This document shows, in pieces, positions 1 to 12,605 of a stretch of DNA of 64,000 bases. The position numbers were made by a program, and so were the translations under genes. The notes under the pieces are model-generated. The model worked only from the letters and a program-made list of their open reading frames with translations, did not search any database and was not told where the DNA came from. Every line of letters starts with the position of its first letter. The first letter of the stretch is position 1. The stretch comes from Deroplatys truncata (taxonomy: Eukaryota; Arthropoda; Insecta; Mantodea; Mantidae), in NCBI GenBank assembly GCA_030765065.1, contig CM060987.1, forward strand, positions 70,938,557 to 71,002,556, written 5' to 3'.

Positions 1-18
1 TTTGTTCTTGGTTGTGCT

Positions 19-20
<2 letters not shown>

Positions 21-84
<64 letters not shown>
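21..84. repeat. (TC)n-(AC)n microsatellite
   Basis: A pure TC dinucleotide run of about 56 bases passes directly into four AC units. It is a simple sequence repeat with no sign of function and is likely to vary in length. Confidence 0.97.
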
Positions 85-85
<1 letters not shown>

Positions 86-3000
86 TTTTTGTGCAAATAT
101 TTTCTTGGTGTTCAGGTCAGAGCATGTACTTATGGTAAAATCTTATTGAACGTTTAGGTGGATACAGTACTTCCCCATCTAACCATAGATATGTGATAAA
201 CTAAAAGGGAAGTGTGTTCAAATATATCTTGATAGTATGAAAGAAAGAAAAAACAATGTTGGGACCACATCAGCTACATACAGCAAATAGCCATTTATCT
301 TCATTATTTTATGCTGTGTTTTGAAGAACTTGGTTTCTAATCTCTCTTCATTTTGTTACATTTTGTCTTGATAATCAATCTTGTTTGTCATCAGTAAGGG
401 AAGTTTAACTATGTATCAGTATTGTAGAATGCTTTCTTGATCAGATATTGGAATTTCTGCAGCTAAGAAGGGCTGCAGTCTTAAGAAATACCCGCCTTAA
501 TCCCAAGCACAAAACGATGAAATTTTTATAATAATTAGGTTCTTAATTCATAAACATATAAAATGCTTCAGGCTAGTATTAAATAAGTTCACACCATTTT
601 GAAGAATTAAAGAATTGTTTATCTTTGTTTTCTTGAAATTAGATATCATGGGCTGAAGACCATACTGCATGCATTGACTCATTTATCTACAACAATCAGT
701 CTGGTTACATATACAGGAAGTTCATTATGATGAATCTTTATATGCTGATTATTAGCTGTTATGGTAACTCTCCAGTTAGGTTTTTATATGTTATATGTAG
801 AACAGACTATAGACCACGTATGTTGCAAACTCATTCCATAATTTATCTGATTTACCTATAGCAGTTTTGCTAAAAGGATGTGGAGCAGTTGCCTAGGAAT
901 GTTTATTCGAATGGTTCTAAAAGTATGGTCCAGTCAATTACATATATGTGGGTAGAGACTGATATTAAATTATTTTAGAATGTCTTGAAGTCAATTTGGG
1001 ACTCCATTTTATATAACCTGTAATAATACAATCCATAAAGAGCATTTCTGTTTGTAATTTGCCATAGGAGGCTCAAGGATTTTGTTCATCTATTTTCTGG
1101 TCTCTTTCTGTACTAATCTTGATATTTACATATCACCGGTTCAAAATAACAAGGTTCTATCTAAGGTTTTGTAAAATTTACAGAAGAATATTTAAGATTT
1201 GTTGAATAATAAGTTGAAAACCAATAATTTTTTTTAAAACTACTGTGGTTGACTTGTTCTCTAAACTAATTGTTTATGATTTCTTGAAAATAAATTGTTG
1301 AAAATGTCTTTCTTTGGTCCTGAAATAACTTAGAATCAAATGGCTATTCTTAATCAGAACTTTTTATTTCCAAACTGATGTTTTATTCTCAGGCAGTACT
1401 TTGGCTTTCTGAGGTTTGAATATTTTAGTTTCTCAACGCTTCTTTATATAAAACATATACATAGTCTATCACTCTTGAAAAAAAACTTATGTAATAAAGT
1501 TCCTAATTTATATTCCTCTAAGCTTTACTAAGGATTAATTGTTAAGGAAGTTACGGAATCTTTCATCAGAGTTTCAACGAAGACTAAAGTAAATTTTTAT
1601 GCATTTCTTGGTTTAATTATGCTTGTAAACATAAAATATACAAACAATAAGATCTACAAAATGTATTGTGTTGTTTTACTAATACCATTAGTTTTGGAAC
1701 TAAAAGTGTAACAGTAGCAGAATACTTTTCTTTTGTACACATTTTTACTATTTGAAGACGCTTTCAAAATAAATTGCATCAATCTGTGGCATTCACATAT
1801 ACATTGAGCAAATGTTAATTAATTTGTATGTTGTAAGTTTGGTTCCATTTACAGTTTGCTGTATGTTTGGAAATCTAAGTCCATTAATAATTAGTTTTTG
1901 AGTTTTCACTGCACAAGCCAAGTTAAATCATTATGGATTCTATGGGAAGCTTAAAATTCCATTTTACATGGGATACCTTGTTCAAAAATCAGTTAGTTTT
2001 ACTATAAGAAACATTTACATATGAAATGGCATGGGTACTAATGGCTTTTTTGGAATCCTTGATTGTTTAGTTCACTTCTACATTCAACTCTCCACATTTT
2101 GTATTAAAAAGCAACGTTTTTTCATTTTGGATTAACTGGTAATATGAATTTAAAATACCAAGCCCTTCATCTTCTGAAAAGTTAATGACAATGAAATTTA
2201 CATAAAGCTGCACAGTTTTTCACCATCTTTTCTTTCACAAGTGTACCACTAATGAACACATTCCTTACACCTTAGTGACACACTATACTACACTTTTGGA
2301 TGGCATGTTTCCTAGTTCTTAGCTGCTTTGTGGGAGTTATTTTCTTTCTTCCTTTCTTGATTGTGATTCAGAGGACAAATCCGAGGAACAAGTTGAGCAG
2401 GCATATTCCCATCTTGCCTTTGTGGAATAGGACACTTAATATTTCCCACTTATTGTGTATATCGCAGGACAGAAGTGATAGGAGCAGAATAACAGCCATT
2501 ATTCTCTGCAAATAATGTAGGAAGTACAAAAAAGATATGCTAATATATTCACTTGAAGTGAAATATAAATTATTATCCTCTAAAGTAAGTCATATTTATT
2601 CAGTGTATTATTTACTGTACTCCTGAAGTATAATGTTTTCTAATCTTCATACAGGTTTATTTTATAATGAGAGTAAAGGTTAAGGCATTTTAGTTGAACA
2701 AGATTGTTTTACTATGTACGTCTTAGTTCTCAGAATTTCTATTTTAATAGTAACTAAACCTGTACTTAGCTTCTTGATTGCATGTTTTTTTTCCACGCTC
2801 CGGAATAGTCATCACTATTTAATAGATCTCCCCTGCACATAATCTTCATCAGAGCGTGTATCTGTAGTAAATCATTAGAATGATTCAACTTCATTTCTAT
2901 TATTTTCTTTGGATATGCTGCTATTTAAGTGTATATTTCAAAATGTAATTTTAAAAAATTCATAGGCAATGAACCATAGTTGTAGTCATAACACAGCAGA

Positions 3001-3899
3001 CGAAGTGTGGCAGTGCTACCAATTTAACCAAAAATCCGTAACAATAATGGTAAACTTAATTTCGAAATGCTCTAATTTTGTTCGATAACCGAGCAATATC
3101 GTTTGACAATGTAAACCAATAATGTTACTGGAAACAGATTTCGACCGTCGCCACTGAATGTATTTAAAATTGTACATATTGGTTATGTTGTGTTAAATGA
3201 TAGAATCAATCACATTCAAATAGAGCCTTGTTATTCTATGCAACCTAGATGGTGTGTAATGATAAGTTTGTAACACTTTTTTTTCCCCAGTAATAATAAT
3301 TGAGATATCAACGTATTATTTATACGGCCGATAGCTCTGTTAATGTAGAACTCGGTACAATAAGAGTCTCGATAATACTAAAATCGTCAGATTTGGTAAA
3401 ACTGCCAGTTAGAACTTGTTATTCTGAGCTCACGCTACAGTGTAACTAATGTTTAGTCTTATCATTTTTGGGCGATTTTAAGTAATGAGTTGTAGACAGA
3501 TTTTATACAGAATGTGTTTTCTGTTTTATTTCATGTAATGTTTCAGCAAGTTTATTAAACTGTAGCAATGTTTGCATTTTATTTTTGGAATAATCAACCA
3601 CTGCTTGGTTTACTGTTTGTTGTATTCTAATTCCAAACTGCGTTTGATAAATATACTTGGACAACTGTCTCTAATCTTTAAGTATTAAGTTTATATAAAC
3701 TTTTAAGAGCAGAGGGAGTAAACTGTTTTCTTGTGAAGATGCGTGGATCTTGGAACTCTTGCCATTATTATACTCGTTTACTTTCAGCTTGAACGATCCC
3801 ACGTACATCCAACGCTTTCTCTATCCACCATCGTTAGGTTTTGTCTTCTACAAACCATTAGGAAAGCTTATTTTTGTATCTACTTCGAGATAAACATGC
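85..3899. other. AT-rich sequence without a recognised gene
   Basis: All frames are broken by frequent stops; the longest open frames are about 60-75 codons and resemble no family I know. I see no transposon ends, tRNA-like boxes or tandem repeats. Intron, UTR or intergenic DNA are all possible. Confidence 0.6.
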
Positions 3900-4125
3900 A
3901 CAAACATAGTTTCGCTACACATTTCTTGTAGATACAAGGGGAATAGAGGAAACTAAGTCGATAGTCAGAATGTAAAAGCGGGTGGCTATATCCTGGTCTT
4001 GAAATTTCATCTCTTTCAATTACACCGCGATAACACTGAATGGTGTTTAAAGTATTGCAACAAAGTATTATAGTATTCAAACCAATAACGAATATGCTCT
4101 TCACAGGCGCACACAAACCATTTTC
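3900..4125 (-). mobile_element. very degenerate family R fragment
   Basis: The order of short matches (gatacaaggggaatag, cgatagtcagaatgt, ggtcttgaaatttcat, ttcaaaccaataacgaat, ggcgcacacaaa) follows the reverse complement of the family R interior seen at 49.9-50.2 kb. Divergence is heavy, so this would be an old copy. Edges are approximate. Confidence 0.4.
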
Positions 4126-4272
4126 TAAAGTCTTTATATGTATGAGGCTTCAAAAGAAGTATTTTCGGGGTGGACTGCAATATTACCTACAGGGTACGTG
4201 GTGGAAAAACTAAACTATAAAATTCGCTTCCTTCGAAACTAACTAGTAATGGAAAAATGATTTGCTCATGTT

Positions 4273-4343
4273 GCCATGGTAGCTCAGTTTAGAGCAACCA
4301 GACGGAAACCGGAAGATCCGTGGTTCAAATTACGTCTATGGCA
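4273..4343 (+). other. tRNA-like sequence (tRNA pseudogene or SINE head)
   Basis: A 71-nt segment can form a 7-bp acceptor stem (GCCATGG with CTATGGC, one G-T pair) followed by A. It has a near-perfect A box (TAGCTCAGTTTAG) forming a 4-bp D stem, and a B-box-like GTGGTTCAAAT. The anticodon arm does not fold into a clean 5-bp stem with a 7-nt loop, and the T stem is badly mismatched, so a working tRNA is unlikely. A degenerate tRNA copy or the head of a tRNA-derived SINE fits better. Confidence 0.5.
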
Positions 4344-7300
4344 TTCATATTGTTTAGTTTGATTCTATCTTTCCGCCTTTTATGATTTATATTCTCCGAG
4401 TTTCACAGTTGCCTCGCCATAAAGCCATTGTGGTGTATTATTTTCTATAAACATATATCATGTCTGGATGTAAGGCACTGCCATAAATAGAAAGGAATAC
4501 AGAAGACCGTTCATATGGAAGATTTGATTTCGTTTCCATAAATCATGAATGACATCACTAAAGCTGCCATTACTACAGAGCACACAGTGGAGATGTTTGT
4601 AAAACTGAAGAGTGCATATGCGTCATCAACAACAGAAAGGGCTGAATCCATCTTCCCCTTTTGAATTTTAACACCCACGACCGTACCGCACGAGGTACAT
4701 TCTGATTCCTGAATGAAGCCACCTACTTACTGCTCGACTAATGGCAAGTTAACATTATCAAACATTGCTAAACCTGATGCAGATGGTCCAACCTGTGCAC
4801 ATTCCGCTTATATTGGTTATCAAATAATTTGCTTGGGAACTTTTCACAAGTTGTAATATTTTTTTATTCTAACAACCTTCTTTTATGACAAAAGGGAAAT
4901 TCGTGATTGCGCAAAGGCATTCCTAATACCTATTGTTTTAAGTGTCTTTGAAGCAAAGAAAACTGGTCTTGAAATTTAAAAAAAAAAAAAATTGGTCATA
5001 AAATTCTGACCAGATAACTGTTACTATTTAGAACTGGTAGCATAAAATGTTTTAACGTGTCGAGGTTTTAAATTATTTTGTGTTCCTGTGAATTATACAG
5101 AGCACTGAAAAGGTATTTCATTCATTTGTCTCAAATTTATACTTGAGCTATTGTATGGCATAATTACTGCTACTACTTATCTTCCCAGTCTCCTGTAGGC
5201 TCTCAATACAGTATAAATGTAGTAGTCGTTCCCGAATGCTGGAAGACGCCGGTTAGCAGCATAGTTTCCCTTGGTGTACCGCAATTCATGGTCCAATTGT
5301 TGCCAGATGTCCCGTCTTAATTGGAAATCTACTCTTCATTGACTTATCACCTTCCGAAACCAATTAAAATAAGGCGGCAAGATATTCGTAAAATATATTG
5401 GAGGTACTCCTGTCCACCAGCCTCATTTATCGTCAAATGCACTTCCATAAATTGCTGCAACAATAGCCAGATATACATAGCAATTTTTGTCAAGCAACAC
5501 AAAAGGCTGTCTTGGTAGGAGCTCGGGCTTCTTGCATCCTATTGCAGATTGCGAAGGACAAATGAGGAGAGGAAGAGTATTAACCGATAATTTTGCGATA
5601 ACTTAATTAACAAGGAACACCCCACTGGGATTTCGCTCTGATTGTAAAGTTAGCTGGCTAGTTGGTGTGCTTTTCTGAAATTTTTGGTTCAAAGTGATAT
5701 TTAGGACCGTTGTCTTGCCTTGAAATTTTGAGTGGTCGATTATGTTTTCGGCGCGGTAGGACACGCAACGCAGCCTCTTTGTGTTCCTTCCACGCACCAA
5801 GTAGAACTGAAGCTAAACAGTGGAAAGTGGTCCTGAATATTTTGGACCAAAACCATTTCAGTTTCTGAGTACACTACCTCAGTTATTTGCGCGTGAAACT
5901 GGATAAAATTCCAGTTTGAAATTAGCGGAGTGTTCCTTGCGAGCTTATGGATATTTATTGTTGGATCATTATTTCGAGCCTCAAGATCAAGATATAATTA
6001 TGAGATCGCATGAACTTGAAGAAACATTAAATTATTGAACGAAAGAAAACGCGTTGTATTCGACTGACCACAAAATAGAAAGTGAATTCATAGCGTCGGA
6101 ATTAAGAGTTAGCTTAAATACTCAATGACTATCTACTTGGACACCTAACGCTTGAGACTGGGAAAAAATTAGGTTAAAATGTATATTTATGTAACAATAA
6201 ATCGAGAAAATACTGAAAATATAAAAGCCGTTGATAAGATAACCTCTGAAAAGAATTCCAGAAATAATCAATATGATATGGAATCGGTTTTGGGCTCTGT
6301 AACAAGTTACACATAACTAAAAATACCATCAGTAGCAAGATTGGCTTCTAGTGTATTGTATGCAGAAGCTGATTAGAATGAGATGAATCAGTCAGTCCTT
6401 GTGTTTTCAACACCACGATTTTACAGTTTCCAAATCGCCATGTGGACTGTCGAGAAACAGCTACAAGCGCCTTCTTATCGCTTCCATCCTAATAAACGTG
6501 TTATTTCCTTGTAGTTTTGTGTAGCGGTGTTGCTAGAATTAAAATGCCTATGAAATTGCTAATTTACTTGGTATTTTGTTGAGAAAAAAGAAAACAGCTA
6601 TTTTAAATCCGTGCCAATGTCCGAGCGTTAACCTCTTCAGAGCAATTCTGGCTACGGCAGACTTTATTATATTAACATAGTGATGAAAATCTCGGCAAAT
6701 CTGACTGTCCATTTAAACATTTAAAAGCCATGACCTTCAGCATCTACAGCAAGCAGCTGTAAATAGAACACTGGAAGCGTGTAAAAATAGGAACAGAGGC
6801 AGAATAATGCGGAAGCAGACAATAAAAATATTTGTATTAATATTCGAAACTGTGTGTACAAAAACAGTATCTAGTTACAGAAAGAATTTGACGGCAGCGA
6901 TGTGATCTTGATGGGCAACAAAAAATTGCAGCTGTTCCTAATTTATTACCATGTCTGACTGTCAGTCATATTGCGACCTTGCGTTTAAAACGTCAGGGTA
7001 TGCTAATTGGACTTCCCTAGCGCAAAAGGGAAGGAGGTACAGCCGTGAAGCCATTTAGCTAATGAATCATGTAATTCACTCATTTTCTTGATGCTTTTTT
7101 CGTCGTAAGGATAAAGTATCATCAAAAGCTGTCCCAAAAAGGAAAACATTACTTCTCATAAGAAGCCAAATCATGCGCAGATAATTTGAACGAACGGCGC
7201 ATTATAAGGATAATCCCTGAAATACTGCACACTGCGCATGTGCTCTCCGTCTCTAAGCAGATGCTTACGTTTTAATTGTAGCTCTGCTCGTGTTATTACG

Positions 7301-7369
7301 TTAAATACATAATATTGTCTGGCCCACTCTTTCATGTGCTTCTAAACTGTTCTTTTTGGGGGTGGGCTT
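4344..7369. other. no recognised gene
   Basis: Only short chance frames (about 60-65 codons or fewer) are present. A run of 14 A occurs near 4978. No paired inverted repeats or transposase motifs were found by eye. Confidence 0.55.
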
Positions 7370-7460
7370 TAAGGGACCTCGCAAAATGTATTTTAGGTGA
7401 AATCTCGATACAAATCTTTTTGGGTGGAAGACCATACTTCCTCTTCCTACCACGGATAAA
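7370..7460 (-). mobile_element. family R terminal fragment
   Basis: Matches the R terminus in reverse orientation: gacctc..aaaatgtattt, then ggtgaaatctcgata, then tttttgggtgga and catacttcctc..ctac. Only about 90 bases are recognisable. A much better copy starts about 180 bases downstream. Confidence 0.5.
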
Positions 7461-7643
7461 CGTTAAAGGCTCCCTCTCCCAAAATAAAGGTATGTGCTGA
7501 TAGTACACCCCATGAATAAGCAAGCACCTATTTTAATCCTTTTGGTATCTTAACATGATTTCATATGAATTAGAAATTCTGTGTAATACCAGTAAATTTA
7601 CTTTACAAGTTTATTGAAATAATTACTAATACAGTGGCTTTTT

Positions 7644-8484
7644 ACTCTGTTATACGTATAGTAAGTAGGGGAAGTATTGTATTCCACCCAAAAATTCGAT
7701 ACCGAGATTTCACCGGAAATGTGTTTTGAGACCCCCTGAATCCAAAAAAAGTATTTTTGGAAACATGTCCGTGTGGTGTGTCTGTCTGTGAATAGCATAA
7801 CTCAGAAACGAACAGTCGGATAAACACCGAACTTGGTATTTAGGTTCAGTATCTTCCAGAGATGCGACACGAAGGTTTTCAAGAAAATCCCCCACTCCAG
7901 ATTACTCTTTACATGGAACATTTTCCGAAAATTTTAATTTTCTCAAAAATGGCTCTAACGATTTTGATGAAAGTATCATGTTTAAGACATTTTTATGGCA
8001 AATAAAATGTATATCTTGAATTTTTGGGAATGTCTCCAAAAAATATTCTTCATTGTGAACGACTTTTGCATAACTGGTAAACCATAAGAGGTAAGACAAA
8101 ATTTTACTACACAAAAAATGTAGATCGCGTTATAATACACAATTTGTCATATACATTTTTTGTTTGTTTGGTGTTGAGTGAACCATTTTCGAGATACTGC
8201 TTGTTATTCCCTTAAATTTCCCAATACTTTTACTTTTTCTCAAATGGGAATTCGTTATTCATTTTTTTTGTCCTGGTAATGCAAACAGAATGGAATACTC
8301 CACATAGCAACCAGATCTTAAAATATTTGACTATCGCATAAAGCCTACCAATTCCCTTGCATCTACAAGAAAATTAGCAATAAGATTAACATCTCGATTA
8401 ACATGAAGCATATGGAGAATAAGCGTTTGTAAAAATAGTTTGTACAAGAGTAGAGAAAGTCATGTGAGTGCAACACAGAATTTT
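7644..8484 (+). mobile_element. family R element, near full length
   Basis: A roughly 840-bp repeat, one of about fifteen full or partial copies here. It runs from the TATACGTATAGTAAGTAGGG end to GAGTAGAGAAAGTCATGTGA followed by a caacacagaatttt tail. Shared landmarks in order are attccacccaaaaattcg, a CA/TG-rich stretch, gcgacacgaaggttttca, ctctaacgattttgat, tgcataactggtaaacca and gggaattcgttattc. It contains no transposase or reverse transcriptase frame; its 61-70 codon frames recur only because the copies are related. It is probably a non-autonomous mobile element of unknown class. Confidence 0.8.
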
Positions 8485-9527
8485 TTTCCGGATTTGAATG
8501 CTATTTTATATGGCTTCCCCTCCCCCATCTACAAGTAGTGTTACCGTATATCATGTATTGCATTATCTAACCTGTTAAGGTTTTAACAACACCAACTACC
8601 ACTATTCTTATCATAAAACTTGGTCCTAATTAACTTCAAGGCAAATTACTTTAGACTGGCTAGCCTTGCGTATCACTATCTTCGAGACATAAATATGAGT
8701 AACTGTATGAGCAGTTGAATTCTGAACCTTCACAAGCATTCCAGCAGCTTTAAATAAACTGAATTCTGTTTATGGCACAAATACTTAAAGAGGTTTAGTA
8801 TTTTGCTGAAGTTAGTATCACAGAGCTGATGAGATGTGACAATGTCACGATATTCAGTATTACACAGGATTTCACAAACAAAAAGTACACAAATGCCAGC
8901 ATTTTGAAAGGTCAATTACAAATAACGAAATTACTAATGGACGTACTGGATACCACAAGGAAAAAAATTGCCTTGATAGGTACTTCTCAATGTTGTGAAG
9001 CACAAGAAATGAAACACATACCCGTATGATAAACACCTTCTCGTATAATGAATAGAAGAAAATGATTTTAAGCTCGTACAATCCATTTTTTTCTCACAAA
9101 CTGTCGTGCTGAGCATTAACGCATCGATTCTTCTAGCTATACTTGTACGTAATTACTTGTTCGCAAATTTCCTCGAGTCACGAATAGGGTTAGCCAAGTA
9201 CTCGTTTGTTTTGAACTTATTACCTCAAGTACATACTGGTTTAAACGCTATCATTAATTCATACTGTCATACAGAATGCGTTTCAAGTACATGTTATTGA
9301 TTGCCATTGTGTATGAATTTGTATAAGAAGAGATATCCCAAGAAATTGAGTGGGCCCTGTTTGTTAAAGCCAGAAAAATAATATTTTAGTAACACTTTCA
9401 ACTTTCTCAAAGAAATGACATGGCTTTGCAGTGCTCCCCGTGGCTCTTTGGGGATGTCGGCACCGTCATACAAGGGTAACCTGCTCAAGGATAACAGCCA
9501 GGACCAGACAAGGTGGCACTGCGATTA
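8485..9527. other. no recognised gene
   Basis: Several overlapping 60-70 codon frames occur on both strands, none with a recognisable domain. The final bases (tgcgatta near 9520) are the left target-site repeat of the following SINE. Confidence 0.5.
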
Positions 9528-9797
9528 AAAAAATTAAATAGCCACTATGATCCTTAGTGTCCCATTATATATTGGACTTGAAAGACCGGGCATTTTGCTC
9601 AGAGGCCTATATCAGGCTTGAGGTTCTTTTACATGCTGTAAATCTATGACACGGAACCATCGGCTTTTTTCCCTTCCGAAGCAAGCCATACCAAGGAGTT
9701 TTACGCCCAAAAAAGTCCATCGCCCTCCGCCGGGTTAGAACCCGCGACCTCGGGAACTAGAGGCTGGCATGGTACCCCTAGACCACGGGGGACGACA
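9528..9797 (-). mobile_element. S-family tRNA-derived SINE, copy S1
   Basis: Read on the minus strand, a tRNA-like head (GTCGTCCCCCGTGGTCTAG, then a B box reading CGCGGGTTCTAACCC) is followed by a body containing gcaaaatgcc and aatataatgggacactaagg. Five other copies share this body. The octamer tgcgatta flanks both sides (9520-9527 and 9803-9810), as expected for a target-site duplication. SINEs of this kind are transcribed by RNA polymerase III and mobilised by a LINE partner. The distal tail with the tttatttatggacgctcttt motif is missing here. Confidence 0.85.
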
Positions 9798-9804
9798 TTT
9801 AGTG

Positions 9805-10624
9805 CGATTATTTGCCATTATATCTTTCTCAGTATGATGGAGACGAGCTCAAAACGGAAGCTTTACAGCATTGAAAAACGCTCCTCCGTGCGTATTTGAA
9901 TCCGGGTTCCTTAACATACCAGTCAGAAGTGCTTAATAATGTGAAATTCGTGGAAAAAATGTTGCTGGATTTCGTGGGATCCTCACCCTTGTGGGTGGCT
10001 TCGAACCCAAGCACATTCTGTTGTGTAGGATAAGGTTGAAGATTTGAACCAGACCGTCATGACACTGACAGTCGTTTACTTCGATATCGTGCACAGGCGT
10101 TCCTCAAAAATGTTTGTTAAGCAACAGATCTATTTTAAAATATTGCTCATTTCAACTTCTGGAAACAAAAATAAGAAGATGCTGTGAGAAGATTATTTCC
10201 AATAAACCATGTCTAATAAAATACATCGCCATTAATTAATATACTCAATTTCTGAATTGTATAACTCCCGTATAAAGGAAATTTCAAGAACTTCAATGAA
10301 AATCATATTTCGTACTGAGTGCCCTCGTAAAGCGTATTTTAAATACCCGGGATATTTTAATGAACGCATATGTACTTGCAAGGCGGCTTGCAATACGACG
10401 GGTTTTTAAAATTTTAAGCCTTCATGTTAAGCATGCTATTAGGGTTAATATATGTCAAGTAATTGTTCATTAACACTGCCATGTGTAGGCTAAGAGTGGA
10501 AAGGTGAATCAGGTTGGGGGGGGGGAGAATTCGGTGCCACTGTCGGCTCAAACTTCTGACTCTTTTGGTTCATTGTCTTCAGCAATGCTTTGTGACATCA
10601 CTGACTCGCCTCTTGTGGAGCTGG
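9805..10624. other. no recognised gene
   Basis: An isolated B-box-like motif (minus strand GGTTCGAAGCC near 9995) has no matching A box. A G10 run lies near 10517. Nothing else is recognised. Confidence 0.5.
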
Positions 10625-10870
10625 AGAGAAGCTCTGCTTTAATGTGTTACGTTCACATGCCTGTTCCTACCCACTCTACCGACTATTCTTACAAAAGCTC
10701 ATTCTTCTACGTACTTCATGCTAATCGAGACAAATGTTTACAGAAATTGTTTTCATTATTTAGGATGATACATGAAGGGGCATACAGGAGACTGAAGCGA
10801 TGGTAGTCTTTAAAACGCGGGTCGCTGTATGCTAGCTTTGAAATTTCGTACTCTTTGTTCGACCACGAGG
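10625..10870 (-). mobile_element. family R partial copy
   Basis: The sequence begins with a degenerate R end (ttacgttcacatgcctgttc), then ttcttctacgtacttcat, gctaatcgagac and a cgggtcgctgtatgctag segment matching R interiors in reverse orientation. It is truncated and diverged. A 100-codon frame at 10504-10806 overlaps it and matches no known family. Confidence 0.6.
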
Positions 10871-10934
10871 AACAAACGAATGTAGACTTAGTGCTTCAAC
10901 AAATTTTAACTATTTGAAAATTCAAAGCAATAAC

Positions 10935-11660
10935 ACTTTCTGTACTCCTAACGTATGTTAGGTAGGGGAAATGTATTTCACCCAAAAAGCCATTGATATT
11001 TTGCCGTAAATACGTGTTTTGAGATCCCTGAAGCCATTAGAAAAACTGTATAACTCAAACGAAAAGTTGAACAGGTACCAAAATTCCTAATTGAGATTTT
11101 CAAGAAAATCTTCCTAATTATTCTTTACATGGAATATTTTTGGAAAATTTGGATTTTTGTTAAAAAAATGGCTAACGATTTTGATTAAAATATATATGTA
11201 ACATGTTTACATGACAAATAAAATTTATATGTTGCATTTTCTGGGAATAACCCAATGGAATATGGAATATAACTTACCATCAAAGATGAGATGTCTTTAA
11301 AATACAATTTACTTAAAATAAGTTTTTCTGTGGCATAAGGTGTTTCTGAGATGTCCGTTACCAAAGGTTCGAGTTGTTCAATACTTGTCATTCTTTTAGT
11401 CACATCGATTTTCAGTTGTTTCTCGCAATTGTATGGAAACAGTATGGAATTTAAGGCCGGCATATAGCGTCCAGGTCTTAAACATTTGACTATCGCTGTT
11501 CTCTTTGTATCTCTAACGAAATGTAATGCAGATATTTTTGCAAAGGTTTATTTGGATTAAAATATAGTAGGTAGAAATATAAGCTTTAGAAAGAAATTTT
11601 ATATACCTACTAATAAAGATAGAGGGCAGAGAAAGTCATGTGAATGTATCACATCAGATT
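10935..11660 (+). mobile_element. family R element, diverged subfamily
   Basis: Starts at actttctgtactcctaac, follows the R order (cccaaaaagccattgatatt, tttcaagaaaatct, ctaacgattttgatt) and ends at gcagagaaagtcatgtgaat and acatcagatt. The right half carries a block absent from the 7.6-kb copy: ttcgagttgttcaatacttg and aaggccggcatatagcgtcc. That block is shared with the copies at 37.3 and 50.0 kb, so it defines a second subfamily. Confidence 0.75.
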
Positions 11661-11930
11661 GTTGAAGTGATCATTTAGTTTCTCGCGATAACATGGAAAG
11701 AACCTGGAATTTCAAGGCTAACATATAGCGACCCGCTTTTAAACACTGGCTCAATACGGTTTCCTGTATCCCCCGTTGTACATACAACAAAATGTGTAAT
11801 GAAGCTATTTTTGCAAACTTATCTGGGTTAATATGAAGTAGGTAGAAAAATAAGCTTTTGCTTGAATAGGTAGTAGAAGCTATATAAACACACCGTATCG
11901 AGAAAGTTATGTGAATATGGTACACTTCAA
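11661..11930 (+). mobile_element. family R 3'-end partial copy
   Basis: Directly follows the previous copy and repeats only its right half: tttctcgcgataacatgg, aatttcaaggctaacatata, gcgacccgcttttaaa, gaagtaggtagaaaaataag and gagaaagttatgtgaat. It could be a partial tandem copy or a truncated separate insertion. Confidence 0.65.
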
Positions 11931-12329
11931 ATTTTTAAGTGGTATTGTTACTGTTTTATATGAGAGTTTGTCAAACTCTGTTATGTTACCCTTTGAACGT
12001 CGATTTGCAGATTTAACGTATGTCACTTGAAGCTTTAAATACGGTTTTTAGCAATTAATGTTTCATACATGTTACTTTCAGAATATTGCAAATTACTCGT
12101 TTTTACTCGTTTCCCCCAAAATTTAAAAAATAGAGTACTACAAACAAAATCGTAAAAGCTGTTATTGTGAAACTAAAAACTAGAAATATTTTCTATCTAA
12201 AGGGTTCTTTGGTGTGGAGGGGTGGGGTTTTCGTAAATATCTTCGACTGGCGTACTTAAACAGTGGCTCACTCAAATGCGAACTTTTGTATCTACACAAC
12301 TTTTAGCAAGTGGACTGTGTAAGACCGTT
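11931..12329. other. no recognised gene
   Basis: Short AT-rich spacer between R copies. Nothing identifiable. Confidence 0.45.
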
Positions 12330-12605
12330 CAGGTGACCTCAAATATGTACTTCCATTGAAATCTCAATATCTAATTTTGGGAAGAAAAGAAAGAAAGATT
12401 ACATGTTTCAATGAATCCTACGTTGTGCCCTTCGTAAGTTTTTTTGTATATAATCTGAATGTATGTAGAGGAGTTCACAGGTTAACAGAAAATTCAAGAA
12501 ATAAGTTTTGTTACATTAGTACCTCAAACGTGCGACATTTTGATCAAAATCGTTAGAGCCGTTTTTTGAGTATTGGAGTGGGAGAATTTTGTGACAATCC
12601 TAGCG
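12330..12605 (-). mobile_element. degenerate family R fragments
   Basis: Two pieces of R in reverse orientation can be read: near 12336-12376 (caaatatgtacttccattga, then aatctcaatatctaattttg) and near 12536-12595 (tttgatcaaaatcgttagag, then a ggagtgggagaattttgtga remnant). The middle is unrelated or too diverged to assign. Confidence 0.45.

Noticed and set aside
7598..8114. Recurring 60-70 codon frames within family R (VGDFLENLRVASLED-like peptides)
   Set aside because: They recur because the DNA repeat recurs. Frames are broken differently in each copy, starts differ, and both strands give similar lengths.
9985..10060. B-box-like motifs on the minus strand
   Set aside because: No matching A box at the right distance and no SINE body similarity to the other copies.
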